This document shows, in pieces, positions 1-9,059 of a stretch of DNA of 64,000 bases (positions are counted from its first letter, which is position 1; each line of letters starts with the position of its first letter). Origin of the DNA: Aquicoccus sp. G2-2 (GTDB taxonomy: Bacteria > Pseudomonadota > Alphaproteobacteria > Rhodobacterales > Rhodobacteraceae); assembly GCF_034555965.1 (NCBI RefSeq), contig NZ_JAYDCK010000003.1, positions 310,001-374,000 of the forward strand, read 5' to 3'. The notes under the pieces are model-generated. The model was not told the origin of the DNA and ran no database searches. It saw only the letters and a program-made list of their open reading frames with translations. The translations under genes were made by a program, and so were the position numbers.

Positions 1-96
1 ACCTACAAATGCATGTATTGCGGGGCCAGCGCCGAAAGCAAAATCGGGGCACCGCCCGTCATCTGCCACGATCCGCGCCGAAATCCGCAAGCTTGA
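1..96 (+). CDS. 3' end of an unidentified gene (partial)
   Basis: The window opens inside a reading frame that stops at a TGA at 94-96, leaving the last 31 residues. They hold a C-X2-C pair (CMYC) and a third Cys about 15 residues later, as in small zinc ribbons, followed by a basic tail. The product cannot be named from this. The gene is convergent with the desaturase that follows. The frame is inferred only from its being open to the window edge. Confidence 0.4.
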   Translation, partial: TYKCMYCGASAESKIGAPPVICHDPRRNPQA

Positions 97-143
97 AACC
101 GCGCGCAGATGGGCGACCCCGTGAGAGCCTGCCCTGCCGTAGC

Positions 144-1178
144 TCAGTGATACTGCGCCCGCGCCTGTGAGAACGACAATAATCGCCGGGATTGCTCATC
201 CCACAGATGAAGCCGCGCACTGTGAAAGCTTTCCATGATCGTCATCCGGTTGCCATTGGCAAGATCGGCATGATCGCGCAGCACTTCCGGCAATCGGTAA
301 AACGGGATTCGACTGTGAACATGATGAACGTGGTGAATGCCGATATTGGCGCTCAGCCATTGCAGCCACGATGGCAGCACGTAATGCGAACTGCCCTTCA
401 GCGCCGCATCATGCAATTGCCAGTCTTCATCGGCCTCCCAATGGGTCACCTCGAATTGGTGCTGCACATAGAAAAGCCACACCCCGGCCGTGGCGGCAAG
501 CAACGTCGAGGGCAGGAAGATCAGCAGGATCGGCATCAGGCCGCCAAAATACAGGATAATAGCCAACGCAGCGAGGATTGCCGCATTGGTGCACATTGCG
601 CTGATCCAATACTTCGCCTTGCCCATAAGCCCCACAGGCAGCCGGTTTTGCAGGAAGAAAAGATACCCCGGTCCCAGCCCGAACAAAACGGCAGGGTGCC
701 GATAAAGCCTGTAAATCAGCCGGTTAAACGGCTTCAATGCACGGTATTCCGCGACCGTCAACGTGTGAACGTCACCAATGCCGCGCCGCCCGAGGTTTCC
801 AGAAGAGCTGTGATGTATCGAATGCGACCGCCGCCAGACATCATAGGGTGTCAGCGTGAGCACACCAATGACCCGCCCCAGCCAGTCGCTGACCGTCCGG
901 TTGTGAAAGAACGCCCCGTGGCCGCAATCGTGCTGAATGGCAAACAGGCGCAACAGAAAAGCCGCGTTGCATAGCGAAATCATCAATGTCAGCCAATAGC
1001 TGATCGACAAGGACCACCACGCCAGAAACCACAGCGCCAGAAACGGCCCGACCGTGACCGCAAGCTCAAAGCAACTGCGCAATGAGCTGGGCTCGCGATA
1101 TTTTGAGAGGATCGCAACCCATTCCCTTGCAGCCCGTGGTTCAGGCTGCGGCCGAGAAGATTCGGAATAATCGAACAT
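144..1178 (-). CDS. Membrane fatty acid desaturase
   Basis: This is a di-iron fatty acid desaturase that would introduce a double bond into acyl chains of membrane lipids, acting in the cytoplasmic membrane. All three histidine clusters are present: HDCGH near residue 83, HSIHH near 119 and HHVHH near the C-terminus. Hydrophobic pairs lie before the first and between the second and third clusters. The frame is open for 31 more codons upstream, but the ATG at 1178 (MFDYSES) is preferred because the upstream residues look unlike a desaturase and an AGCAGG-like ribosome site lies just before this ATG. That gives 344 residues, usual for the family. Which double-bond position it makes cannot be read from the sequence. 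Confidence 0.88.
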   Translation of the reverse strand: MFDYSESSRPQPEPRAAREWVAILSKYREPSSLRSCFELAVTVGPFLALWFLAWWSLSISYWLTLMISLCNAAFLLRLFAIQHDCGHGAFFHNRTVSDWLGRVIGVLTLTPYDVWRRSHSIHHSSSGNLGRRGIGDVHTLTVAEYRALKPFNRLIYRLYRHPAVLFGLGPGYLFFLQNRLPVGLMGKAKYWISAMCTNAAILAALAIILYFGGLMPILLIFLPSTLLAATAGVWLFYVQHQFEVTHWEADEDWQLHDAALKGSSHYVLPSWLQWLSANIGIHHVHHVHSRIPFYRLPEVLRDHADLANGNRMTIMESFHSARLHLWDEQSRRLLSFSQARAQYH

Positions 1179-1223
1179 GTGCCTGCTTTTTATCGTTGGC
1201 TGATTGCATAGCCGATATATGCG

Positions 1224-1235
1224 CGTTTGCAAACG
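1224..1235. promoter_or_regulatory. Perfect 12-bp palindrome upstream of the desaturase (candidate operator)
   Basis: CGTTTGCAAACG is its own reverse complement and lies 46 bases upstream of the desaturase ATG, in the 422-base gap shared with the divergent DUF1989 gene. The form resembles LacI/PurR-type operators, but no such regulator is encoded nearby. The rest of the gap (1179-1600) shows no other gene or RNA. Confidence 0.35.
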
Positions 1236-1600
1236 ATCCTTTACAAGGAACTGTAGGAAAACCGACCCCACACTAGGCGGATGCGGCAGCCTCTCGTGAA
1301 CGGCACCACCTCATGCCTTGCCGGTCTGATGCCGCCAATCTGGTGCCTTCGAACGCTTCGGCAACAGTTTAGCACGATTTGCCCCTGCGCCCCAGAAAAA
1401 TAGCTGACCTCACAAATCGTGTTGGGCGGCTCGTGACGGTTTCGCCAAAATTCCGCAATGCCCCGAATGGCCATCCCCGCCCCGAAAGGCGAAGCAAACA
1501 TTGCCGCGCGTAGATACCGGGCACATGGCGCGCCTGCGCTGCTTGCGCCCGGCGGCTTAATGGCTGATGTTGTGCGCGAAACCATGTGAAAGCGCCCGCC

Positions 1601-2443
1601 ATGTCCGCCCCCTCCGATGCCGCCCAACGCCGCGCCATTGCGCCGGTGATCTGTTACCCGAACGAAACGCTGCCCCGCCCTGATCTTGCACTTTATGCCG
1701 CCGCCCGCGCCACCGCGCATAAAACCGGCGAGGTCCGCATCGCTCCGCGCGAAGCCGCCTGTTTCCGCGTCCCGGCTGGCCATTTCTTCCGCATCTCCGC
1801 CCCCGAGACACCGCAGGTTGGCGATCTGAACCTGTGGAACGCGCACGACCTGTCCGAGCGGTTCTATTCCGGCAAATCCCGCGCCCTGCATGGCACCCAT
1901 CTGACCACCGGGGAACGGATGTGGTCGTCCTTTCCGGCCCTGCGCCCGATGGCGACGATCACCGATGACACGCTTGCATGGTATGGCATTGATGACTTCG
2001 GCGGCTCGGTTCACGATGTCATCGGCACCCGCTGCGATCCCTACACCGGCAATCTGCTCGGCGGATCACAATATCACCATTGCTGCCATTCCAACCTCAC
2101 CCGCGCACTCGCCGCCGAGACCGGCCTGTCCCTGACCGAGGCCGAACCTCATGTCCATGACGTGCTCAACGTCTTCATGTGTACCGGCTTTACCCGCGAT
2201 ACCGGGCAGTATTTCATGAAGGCCTCGCCGGTGCGCCCCGCTGACTACCTCGAATTTTTTGCCGAGATTGATCTTCTGGGCGGGCTGTCGGCCTGTCCGG
2301 GCGGCGATTGCGCCGCCGAGCACTCATCGGATACCGCGCGCTGTGCGCCGCTGCTGGTGGAAATCTTCGCCCCGGCACCGGGCGCCCTTGCTGGTTGGGT
2401 CTCCCCGCCGCTCAACGGTTATGACCGCAGCCATGGCGTGTAA
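1601..2443 (+). CDS. DUF1989 / urea carboxylase-associated family protein
   Basis: The product (about 280 residues) belongs to the DUF1989 family, members of which are often encoded beside urea carboxylase or allophanate hydrolase. Here no such enzyme is adjacent. Visible family marks are a His/Cys stretch (QYHHCCHSN) in the middle, the segment VHDVLNVFMCTGF, and the C-terminal GGLSACPGGDC. These residues suggest metal binding. The reaction is unknown. I chose the ATG at 1601; a GTG at 1586 is also in frame. A long reading frame on the opposite strand overlaps it, but that frame is low-complexity Arg/Gly-rich and is rejected. Confidence 0.8.
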   Translation: MSAPSDAAQRRAIAPVICYPNETLPRPDLALYAAARATAHKTGEVRIAPREAACFRVPAGHFFRISAPETPQVGDLNLWNAHDLSERFYSGKSRALHGTHLTTGERMWSSFPALRPMATITDDTLAWYGIDDFGGSVHDVIGTRCDPYTGNLLGGSQYHHCCHSNLTRALAAETGLSLTEAEPHVHDVLNVFMCTGFTRDTGQYFMKASPVRPADYLEFFAEIDLLGGLSACPGGDCAAEHSSDTARCAPLLVEIFAPAPGALAGWVSPPLNGYDRSHGV

Positions 2444-2590
2444 GGTTGCGGGGGCTTCCCCACTGCCGCCACCACCGCGCGCCGCATTAAGTTAACGGAA
2501 TTTAACGCAATCGGCGATTCTCGCCATACGCATCGCAGCCAGACCGCCAGCCGGGGTGCAGACACCTCCTAAAATCCCGCCAAGCCCCGA

Positions 2591-3916
2591 TTAACCTTGA
2601 TGAACATAGTGCAGGCGGGTGAAGCGGCCACGGTATTTTGCAGTGTCTTCGGCCATGTCTTGCGGCGCGTTTGAGCGCAGCGCCTCGGCGATCCGGCGGC
2701 CAAGCTCGGGCATATCCCTTGGCGTCATGCCCCAGCGCACCAACTCCGGCGTTCCAATCCGCAACCCGTTGAGATCACGTGACAACTCACGCACCGGAAG
2801 GCCAATTCCACAGGCCAGAAACCCCGCTTTCTCAAGCTGTTTCGACGCCGTTTGCCCGCCGCCAAACCCTTCGGCAAGCACCGCGAACTGATGGCTTTGC
2901 GTCACCCCTGCGTTGCCCTCAAAAATCGGAATCCCCTGGTCTTTCAAAGCATTGGCCAACGCCTCCGCGGTTTCTACCATGGCGCTTGCATAAGCCTCGC
3001 CATGGTCCTTCCAGTCCAGCAGCGCCATCGCCAAAGCCGCCGATTTCGCCGCATCAAAATTTGCCGTCATCCCCGGAAACGCGATTGAATCCAGTCGCTT
3101 GGCAATCTCTTCTTCGTTGGTGACGATCAAGCCGGACGGCGGCCCGCCAAGGCTCTTGTAGGTGCTCATCGTCATCAGATGCGCACCCTCATCAAGCGGG
3201 TTGGCCCAAGCGCGCCCGGCAATGATCCCGCATTGATGTGCTGCGTCGAATAGAACATAAGCCCCTGTTTTATCGGCGATTTCCCTGATTTCCCGAACCG
3301 GATGCGGATAAAGGTTGAGCGAACCACCAATGGTAATCACTTTCGGCTTCACCTCGGTCGCCAACGCCGCCAAACCATCAAGATCAACCGAATAACCATC
3401 CGCATCCACCGGCGCGTCATGGCTGACCAAGCCATAAAGCCCGGCGCAACCATCGGCATGATGCGTCACATGCCCGCCGATTTTTGCTGGCGGCACGATC
3501 ACATGATCGCCCGGCTTGGCCAACGCCATGAAGCCATAGAGGTTTGAAATCGCCCCCGATGGCACGCGGATTTCGGCATAGCGCGCGCCAAACACTTCCG
3601 CCGCAATCTCTGCCGCGATTACCTCAATTTCTTCAATGGCTTGCAGCCCCATCTCATACTTGTCACCGGGATATCCCAGCGATGGCCTTGTGCCCAAACC
3701 GCTTGCCAAAAGCGCCTCTGCACGCGGGTTCATCACGTTGGTCGCGGGATTAAGGTTGAAGCAACGCTTTTCGTGAATGCTTCTGCTCTCAACCGCCAAA
3801 TCCTCGATCCGTGTGGCAACCGCCTCGGGGGTTTCGCGGGAAACCCGCGCCGCAATGGTCTGAACCCGTGTTTCGGCCTCCATCGGCACCCATGGGCGTT
3901 TCGCAAGCTGTGTCAT
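2591..3916 (-). CDS. Serine hydroxymethyltransferase-like PLP enzyme
   Basis: This is a fold-type I PLP enzyme of 441 residues resembling serine or alpha-methylserine hydroxymethyltransferase. Features seen are the N-terminal LGYPGDKYEMG region (matching the substrate-binding segment of SHMT), FDAAHQCG with the PLP-contacting Asp and His, and STYKSLGGPPSG with the Schiff-base Lys. It is diverged from the housekeeping GlyA in the C-terminal third. A LysR gene is divergently transcribed 97 bases away and probably controls it. The sequence does not settle whether the substrate is serine, 2-methylserine or another beta-hydroxy amino acid. Confidence 0.8.
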   Translation of the reverse strand: MTQLAKRPWVPMEAETRVQTIAARVSRETPEAVATRIEDLAVESRSIHEKRCFNLNPATNVMNPRAEALLASGLGTRPSLGYPGDKYEMGLQAIEEIEVIAAEIAAEVFGARYAEIRVPSGAISNLYGFMALAKPGDHVIVPPAKIGGHVTHHADGCAGLYGLVSHDAPVDADGYSVDLDGLAALATEVKPKVITIGGSLNLYPHPVREIREIADKTGAYVLFDAAHQCGIIAGRAWANPLDEGAHLMTMSTYKSLGGPPSGLIVTNEEEIAKRLDSIAFPGMTANFDAAKSAALAMALLDWKDHGEAYASAMVETAEALANALKDQGIPIFEGNAGVTQSHQFAVLAEGFGGGQTASKQLEKAGFLACGIGLPVRELSRDLNGLRIGTPELVRWGMTPRDMPELGRRIAEALRSNAPQDMAEDTAKYRGRFTRLHYVHQG

Positions 3917-4013
3917 CGCAACCCTCCTTTGCTTCTTGCGCAGCTAACCTTGGATTGGAAAATGACGCAAAGCAGATTTTGTGATAACTAGGGCTAGAAA
4001 AACTGAGTCTGAT

Positions 4014-4889
4014 ATGCCTGTTGATCCTCCCCGCCCGCGTGGCCCCTCTCTGAATGCGCTGCGCGCGTTTGAATCTGCGGCGCGTCTGGGCGGATTTTCC
4101 AAGGCATCGGAAGAGCTTAACGTCTCTCCCGGTGCCATCGCCCAGCATGTCAAAACGCTGGAAGACTGGGCCGATGCGCCGCTTTTTGAGCGGCACGCCC
4201 AAGGGCTCAGCCTCACCTCGGTCGGCGCCGCCGCCCTTGCCCCGCTGACCGATGCCTTTGACCGGATGGGCGAAGCGGTGCAATCGCTGCGCGCCTATGC
4301 GCGCCCGGCTGTGCTGCATATCGCGGCGCTGCCTGCCGTGGCACAGCTTTGGCTCGCGCCCATCCTGCCGCGTCTGCGTGCCGAATTGCCCGGTCAGGAA
4401 ATTTCCGTCACCGCCCTTGAAGCCCCGCCTAACCTCGCACGGGAGGCTTATGATATGGCGCTTTTCTTCGCGTCAGAAGGTGGCGAAGTTATTGAAGAAG
4501 ATGAAATTTTCCCTGTCTGTACACCACAGATCGCCCGCGCCATCGGCAGGGTGGAGGATCTGGCATTGCTGCCTTGCCTGCGCGATTCAACATGGGCCGG
4601 GGATTGGGAACTCTGGGCGCTCGCAACCAAGGCGGCCCACCCGCTGCGCCCGCGCGGCCCGTCGTTCTCCCTCTATGCGCTGGCGGTGGAAGAAGCCTTG
4701 GGCGGGGCAGGGGTGCTCATGGCGCACAGCTCCCTCCTACGGGCGCATATCGCCTCCGGGCGTCTGGTCAACCCGTTGGATTCGACTCTGAAAACCGGCC
4801 TCGCCCTGCGCCTTTTCCGACGCCCCGGCGCACCGACACAAGCATTGGAACATCTGGCGAAACGCCTCCTTGCCGAAGGTCAGCGGTAA
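4014..4889 (+). CDS. LysR-family transcriptional regulator
   Basis: A 291-residue LysR regulator of the GcvA-like branch. The N-terminal winged helix-turn-helix reads LNALRAFESAARLGGFSKASEEL and the next helix begins NVSPGAIAQHVKTLE. An effector-binding domain of the periplasmic-binding type follows. The ATG at 4014 is chosen; an in-frame GTG at 3981 would add 11 residues rich in charge. It is divergent from the SHMT-like gene, the classical position for a LysR activator and its target. The inducer is unknown; an amino acid or one-carbon metabolite would fit the target. Confidence 0.88.
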   Translation: MPVDPPRPRGPSLNALRAFESAARLGGFSKASEELNVSPGAIAQHVKTLEDWADAPLFERHAQGLSLTSVGAAALAPLTDAFDRMGEAVQSLRAYARPAVLHIAALPAVAQLWLAPILPRLRAELPGQEISVTALEAPPNLAREAYDMALFFASEGGEVIEEDEIFPVCTPQIARAIGRVEDLALLPCLRDSTWAGDWELWALATKAAHPLRPRGPSFSLYALAVEEALGGAGVLMAHSSLLRAHIASGRLVNPLDSTLKTGLALRLFRRPGAPTQALEHLAKRLLAEGQR

Positions 4890-4907
4890 CGCAATGCGCC
4901 ACACACT

Positions 4908-5351
4908 TCAGCGTTGATATTTGATAAACGGGGTCAACGTGGCAATCCGATCATAGAGCTGGCGCGCCGTGTGGTTGAAATCCTGCGTCATCCAATAAAC
5001 GCTAGGGCTCCCCGCCGCATCCGCCGCCGCATAAACCGCTTCGATCAGCTTTCGGCCCACGCCCGCGCCCCGCGCTTGCTTTGTTGTGAACAGATCCTGC
5101 AAATAACAGACCTGCTCGATCCGCCAGTTATGCGCATGAAAGATGTAATGAACCAGCCCAACCGGCACCCCGTCTTGCAACGCCAGCAACCCGCACTGCT
5201 CGGAATTATCCTTGTCACACAAGCGCTTGAAGGTTTCTCGATAAACCTCCTCCGGCACGCTGGATTGATAGAACTCCAGATACCCGGTCCAAAGCCTGCG
5301 CCAGTCTTCCTGGTCGCCATCTTCAATCGGGCGGATGGTGATCTCGGGCAT
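4908..5351 (-). CDS. GNAT family N-acetyltransferase
   Basis: A single-domain GNAT protein of 147 residues. It starts with the usual beta strand (EITIRPIEDGDQEDW), has the LQDLFTTKQARGAGVGRKLIEAV acetyl-CoA pyrophosphate loop (Q/R-x-x-G-x-G/A) near residue 90, and ends with the ARQLYDRI helix. The closest type by eye is the group acting on small amines or amino acids, but the acceptor cannot be assigned. It is convergent with the LysR gene 18 bases away and lies upstream of nothing obvious. Confidence 0.85.
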   Translation of the reverse strand: MPEITIRPIEDGDQEDWRRLWTGYLEFYQSSVPEEVYRETFKRLCDKDNSEQCGLLALQDGVPVGLVHYIFHAHNWRIEQVCYLQDLFTTKQARGAGVGRKLIEAVYAAADAAGSPSVYWMTQDFNHTARQLYDRIATLTPFIKYQR

Positions 5352-5419
5352 GGTTCCTCACAAATGCAATGACGCCGCACCAGAGCGTAGCGCCATTCAC
5401 CGGGCCTTGACCAGAGCCG

Positions 5420-7414
5420 TCATTGCGCCGCCTGCACCTGCGGGTCGGCCAGCGTCACGATATCAAGCATGATCGTGTTCAACTCGAAATCCTTTGGCGT
5501 ATAAACCCTTGCCACGCCCATGGCACGAAGCCGGGTCGCATCCTCCTCGGGAATGATCCCGCCAACAATCACCGGCACATCGCCCAATCCCTCATCGCGC
5601 AGCCGCTTCATCAATTCCTCGACCAGCGGAATATGCGAGCCCGACAGGATTGACACGCCAATCACATGCGCCGCATCAGATTTCGCCTTGGAAACAATAT
5701 CTTCCGGGGTCAGCCTGATCCCGTCATAGGTAATGTCCATGCCGCAATCACGGGCGCGGAACGCAATCTGCTCGGCCCCGTTGGAATGCCCATCAAGCCC
5801 CGGTTTGCCGATCACGAACTTCAACCGGCGGCCCAGCCGGTCAGAGACCAGATCAACCGCCTCACGGATTTCCTCAAGGCCTTCGGTCTTGTTGGAAGGC
5901 GACGCGGAAACCCCTGTCGGTCCGCGATATTCCCCATAAACCTCGCGCATCACCTGTGCCCATTCGCCGGTGGTCACCCCCACCTTGGCGGCCTTTATTG
6001 ACGGTGGCATAACATTGCCGCCATTGCGGGCGGTCTCGCGCAGGTCCAAAAGGGCTTTCTCCACCGCAGCCGCATCACGTGCGCCGCGCCAGTCGGCCAA
6101 CCGCCCGATCTGCTCGGCCTCCGTCGCCGGGTCAACGGTCATGATGTCGCCGTCGCCGGATGTTAGCGGGCTAGGTTCACCTTGTGTCCATTTATTCACA
6201 CCCACAACCACGGTTTCCCCGGCCTCGATCCGGCCGAGCCGTGCGGCATTGGCCTCCACCAGCCGCGCCTTCATATAGTCAATCGACGCCACCGCGCCGC
6301 CCATCGCGTCAAGCGTGGCCAACTCATGCCGCGCCCCATCTTTCAACGCATTTACCTTCGCCTCCACGGCCGGATTGCCATCAAAAAGGTCATCGAATTC
6401 AAGCAGATCGGTTTCATACGCCATGATCTGCTGCATCCGCATCGACCATTGCTGATCCCATGGCCGGGGCAGGCCCAGCGCCTCGTTCCAGGCGGGCAAT
6501 TGCACGGCACGGGCGCGGGCGTTTTTCGACAAGGTAACCGCCAGCATTTCGATCAGGATGCGGTAAACGTTGTTTTCAGGTTGTTGCTCAGTCAGGCCCA
6601 GCGAATTGACCTGCACGCCATAGCGAAAACGGCGAAACTTCGGGTCATCGACGCCGTAGCGGTCCTGCAGTATCTCGTCCCACAGGTCCACAAAGGCGCG
6701 CATCTTGCACAGCTCTGTGACAAAGCGAATACCGGCATTCACGAAAAACGAAATCCGCCCGCAGAGCGCGGGGAAATCCTCGGCAGGGACTTTCGGCTTC
6801 AATTCATCAAGAACCGCAATCGCCGTGGCTAACGCAAACGCCAGTTCTTGCTCCGGCGTCGCACCCGCTTCCTGAAGGTGGTAGGAACACACGTTCATCG
6901 GGTTCCATTTCGGCACATTGGCATAACAATACTCGGCCACATCACCAATCAGCTTGAGCGATGGTTGGGGCGGGCAGACATAGGTGCCGCGGCTTAGGTA
7001 TTCCTTAATGATATCGTTTTGTACTGTCCCCTGAAGTTTGGTGATATCAGCACCCTGTTCCTCGGCCACCGCGATATAAAGCGCCAGAAGCCAAGGCGCC
7101 GTCGCATTGATCGTCATGGAGGTATTCATCTGCTCAAGCGGTATTTGATCGAACAACGCCGCCATATCGCCCAGATGGCACACCGGCACGCCCACTTTTC
7201 CAACCTCACCACGGGCAAGAATATGGTCGCTGTCATAGCCCGTCTGAGTTGGCAGATCAAAGGCCACCGAAAGCCCGGTTTGCCCTTTGGCAAGGTTACT
7301 GCGGTAAAGCGCGTTTGAGGCTTTGGCCGTTGAATGGCCGGCATAGGTCCGGATAAGCCACGGGCGATCTTTCGTGCGGTCCGTGGTTACGGGGGCATTT
7401 TGCGTCTGCGACAT
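5420..7414 (-). CDS. ecm: Ethylmalonyl-CoA mutase
   Basis: This adenosylcobalamin-dependent mutase converts (2R)-ethylmalonyl-CoA to methylsuccinyl-CoA in the ethylmalonyl-CoA pathway, which lets the cell assimilate acetyl-CoA without isocitrate lyase. The 664-residue single chain has the acyl-CoA-binding TIM barrel first (FDLPTQTGYDSDH, TMTINATAP-like TSMTINATAP) and a C-terminal cobalamin domain with DGHSNG near residue 541 supplying the lower-ligand His. Length and the neighbouring ccr favour Ecm over methylmalonyl-CoA mutase, whose large subunit is longer. The alternative, a MeaA-type mutase, is the same family under an older name. Confidence 0.9.
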   Translation of the reverse strand: MSQTQNAPVTTDRTKDRPWLIRTYAGHSTAKASNALYRSNLAKGQTGLSVAFDLPTQTGYDSDHILARGEVGKVGVPVCHLGDMAALFDQIPLEQMNTSMTINATAPWLLALYIAVAEEQGADITKLQGTVQNDIIKEYLSRGTYVCPPQPSLKLIGDVAEYCYANVPKWNPMNVCSYHLQEAGATPEQELAFALATAIAVLDELKPKVPAEDFPALCGRISFFVNAGIRFVTELCKMRAFVDLWDEILQDRYGVDDPKFRRFRYGVQVNSLGLTEQQPENNVYRILIEMLAVTLSKNARARAVQLPAWNEALGLPRPWDQQWSMRMQQIMAYETDLLEFDDLFDGNPAVEAKVNALKDGARHELATLDAMGGAVASIDYMKARLVEANAARLGRIEAGETVVVGVNKWTQGEPSPLTSGDGDIMTVDPATEAEQIGRLADWRGARDAAAVEKALLDLRETARNGGNVMPPSIKAAKVGVTTGEWAQVMREVYGEYRGPTGVSASPSNKTEGLEEIREAVDLVSDRLGRRLKFVIGKPGLDGHSNGAEQIAFRARDCGMDITYDGIRLTPEDIVSKAKSDAAHVIGVSILSGSHIPLVEELMKRLRDEGLGDVPVIVGGIIPEEDATRLRAMGVARVYTPKDFELNTIMLDIVTLADPQVQAAQ

Positions 7415-7550
7415 GGGCGGGCCTCTGGAATCGGGTTGGCAACTTTATTGCGTTAAGGCGTAGATACTTGAAATTTTATGGCGCTGTCAATTCGCTGCAT
7501 TGCGGCATGTGGTGATTTACCGACACGGAAAAGCCTGTCACGGTGGGTGC

Positions 7551-8927
7551 ATGATGGCGTCTGTGCATATTCCCTTATGGCTGTTTCTGGTCATCGCTGG
7601 TTTTGCGGCCTATGCGGCGCTTGAGAAAGTCATGCTGCCCTCGGTGCGCTGGTTCTTTCGTCGTCGGATGGAACGAGCCGTTGCGCGCCTGAATGAACGG
7701 CTTGAACGCCCGATCCAACCGTTCAAACTCGCCCGGCGTCACGACATGATCCAACGCCTTATCTATGATCCGGAGATAGCGCGCGCTATTGCCGATCATG
7801 CCCATGAAGAGGGCGTGCCAGAGAATGTGGCCTTCGAGACCGCCCGCCGATACGCGCGCGAGATCGTGCCGTCGTTTAGTGCCTCGCTTTATTTCGGTTT
7901 GGCGATCCGGTTGGCCAGGGCGATCAGCACAACACTCTACCGCGTTCGCATCGGGCGCTATGATGAAGAGAGGCTGGCCAAGATAGACCCGCACGCAACG
8001 GTCGTGTTCGTGATGAACCATCGCTCCAATATGGATTATGTGTTGGTCACCTACCTTGCCGCCGCGCGCAGCGCGCTGAGTTACGCTGTCGGTGAATGGG
8101 CGCGGGTCTGGCCGCTCAGCCGTTTGATCAAGGCAATGGGGGCATACTTCATCCGCCGAAAATCCCGCAATGCGCTCTATCGCAAGGTGCTGGCGCGCTA
8201 TGTTCGTTTGGCCACCGAAGGCGGCGTGATGCAGGCGGTTTTCCCCGAAGGCGGGCTATCGCTTACCGGCGCATTGGAGCCGCCGCGCATGGGCATTCTG
8301 AAATACATCGTCGATGGCCACGATGCTGAAGCGCGCGATGTCGTCTTTGTTCCGGTGGCATTGAACTACGACAGGGTGTTTGAGGACCGTATCCTTGTTG
8401 CCGCCGGGCAAGCTGGGGAGCGGCGATTCCGTGCGAAGATTTCCGTTTTGGCGCGGTTCTTACTCAAACAAATCTGGCTGCGTTTACGTGGTAGGTATCA
8501 TCGGTTCGGATATGCCGCCGTAAGTTTCGGTGCGCCGGTTTCTTTGTTGCGCTACCGCCGGGAAAACCCGGACGTCACAGTAGAACATCTGGCGGCTGAC
8601 CTGATGCGTAGGGTTGGAGAAGAGGTTCCTGTCCTGCCGGTGCCGCTGGTGGCAACCGCATTGATCCAAGCTAAAGCACCGCTTTCGCGCGAAACCTTGA
8701 AGGAGGCTGTTTCGGCGTTGCTGGAGCACTTGCCGGAGGCCTATGTCCACATTCCGCGTGGGGATATTTCTTACACTGTCGAGGTCGGCTTGCGGAACCT
8801 CACACTCCGCCGGATCGTTCTTGAAACCGGCGAGGGGCTGATCATCACGGCAAAAGACAGACCGCTGGTGGAGTTTTATGCCGCGTCGGTGGCGCATCTT
8901 ATTACGGCGAAGCATGATTACAGCTGA
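7551..8927 (+). CDS. Glycerol-phosphate acyltransferase (PlsB/PlsC-type)
   Basis: An acyltransferase of the glycerolipid family, probably making lysophosphatidate or phosphatidate at the inner membrane. A single N-terminal membrane helix (WLFLVIAGFAAYAAL) is followed by the HX4D motif in NHRSNMD (His near residue 157) and the FPEGG motif near 231. The 458-residue length is closer to glycerol-3-phosphate acyltransferases than to the 240-residue PlsC type. The ATG at 7551 has a GGTGGG element just upstream. It sits between divergent ecm and co-oriented ccr; the arrangement is familiar in Rhodobacterales, though a role in the ethylmalonyl-CoA pathway is not implied by its chemistry. Confidence 0.85.
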   Translation: MMASVHIPLWLFLVIAGFAAYAALEKVMLPSVRWFFRRRMERAVARLNERLERPIQPFKLARRHDMIQRLIYDPEIARAIADHAHEEGVPENVAFETARRYAREIVPSFSASLYFGLAIRLARAISTTLYRVRIGRYDEERLAKIDPHATVVFVMNHRSNMDYVLVTYLAAARSALSYAVGEWARVWPLSRLIKAMGAYFIRRKSRNALYRKVLARYVRLATEGGVMQAVFPEGGLSLTGALEPPRMGILKYIVDGHDAEARDVVFVPVALNYDRVFEDRILVAAGQAGERRFRAKISVLARFLLKQIWLRLRGRYHRFGYAAVSFGAPVSLLRYRRENPDVTVEHLAADLMRRVGEEVPVLPVPLVATALIQAKAPLSRETLKEAVSALLEHLPEAYVHIPRGDISYTVEVGLRNLTLRRIVLETGEGLIITAKDRPLVEFYAASVAHLITAKHDYS

Positions 8928-9059
8928 AATTTCTGCGCTTGCGAGGTTATAAAGTTTCAAAAATTGATATGACGGCATTGCATTGTTGCGCGACGGCCGA
9001 TATTTCCTGTGGCTAACGATATGATTCTGCGCTGCGGCGGAAATTTAAGGATACACAGC

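Noticed and set aside
1241-2014. A 257-codon frame on the minus strand over the DUF1989 gene
   Set aside because: It is Arg/Gly-rich without motifs and conflicts with a clear family match on the plus strand.
7415-7550. Search for a shared regulatory site between divergent ecm and the acyltransferase
   Set aside because: No convincing inverted repeat or consensus promoter could be read there.
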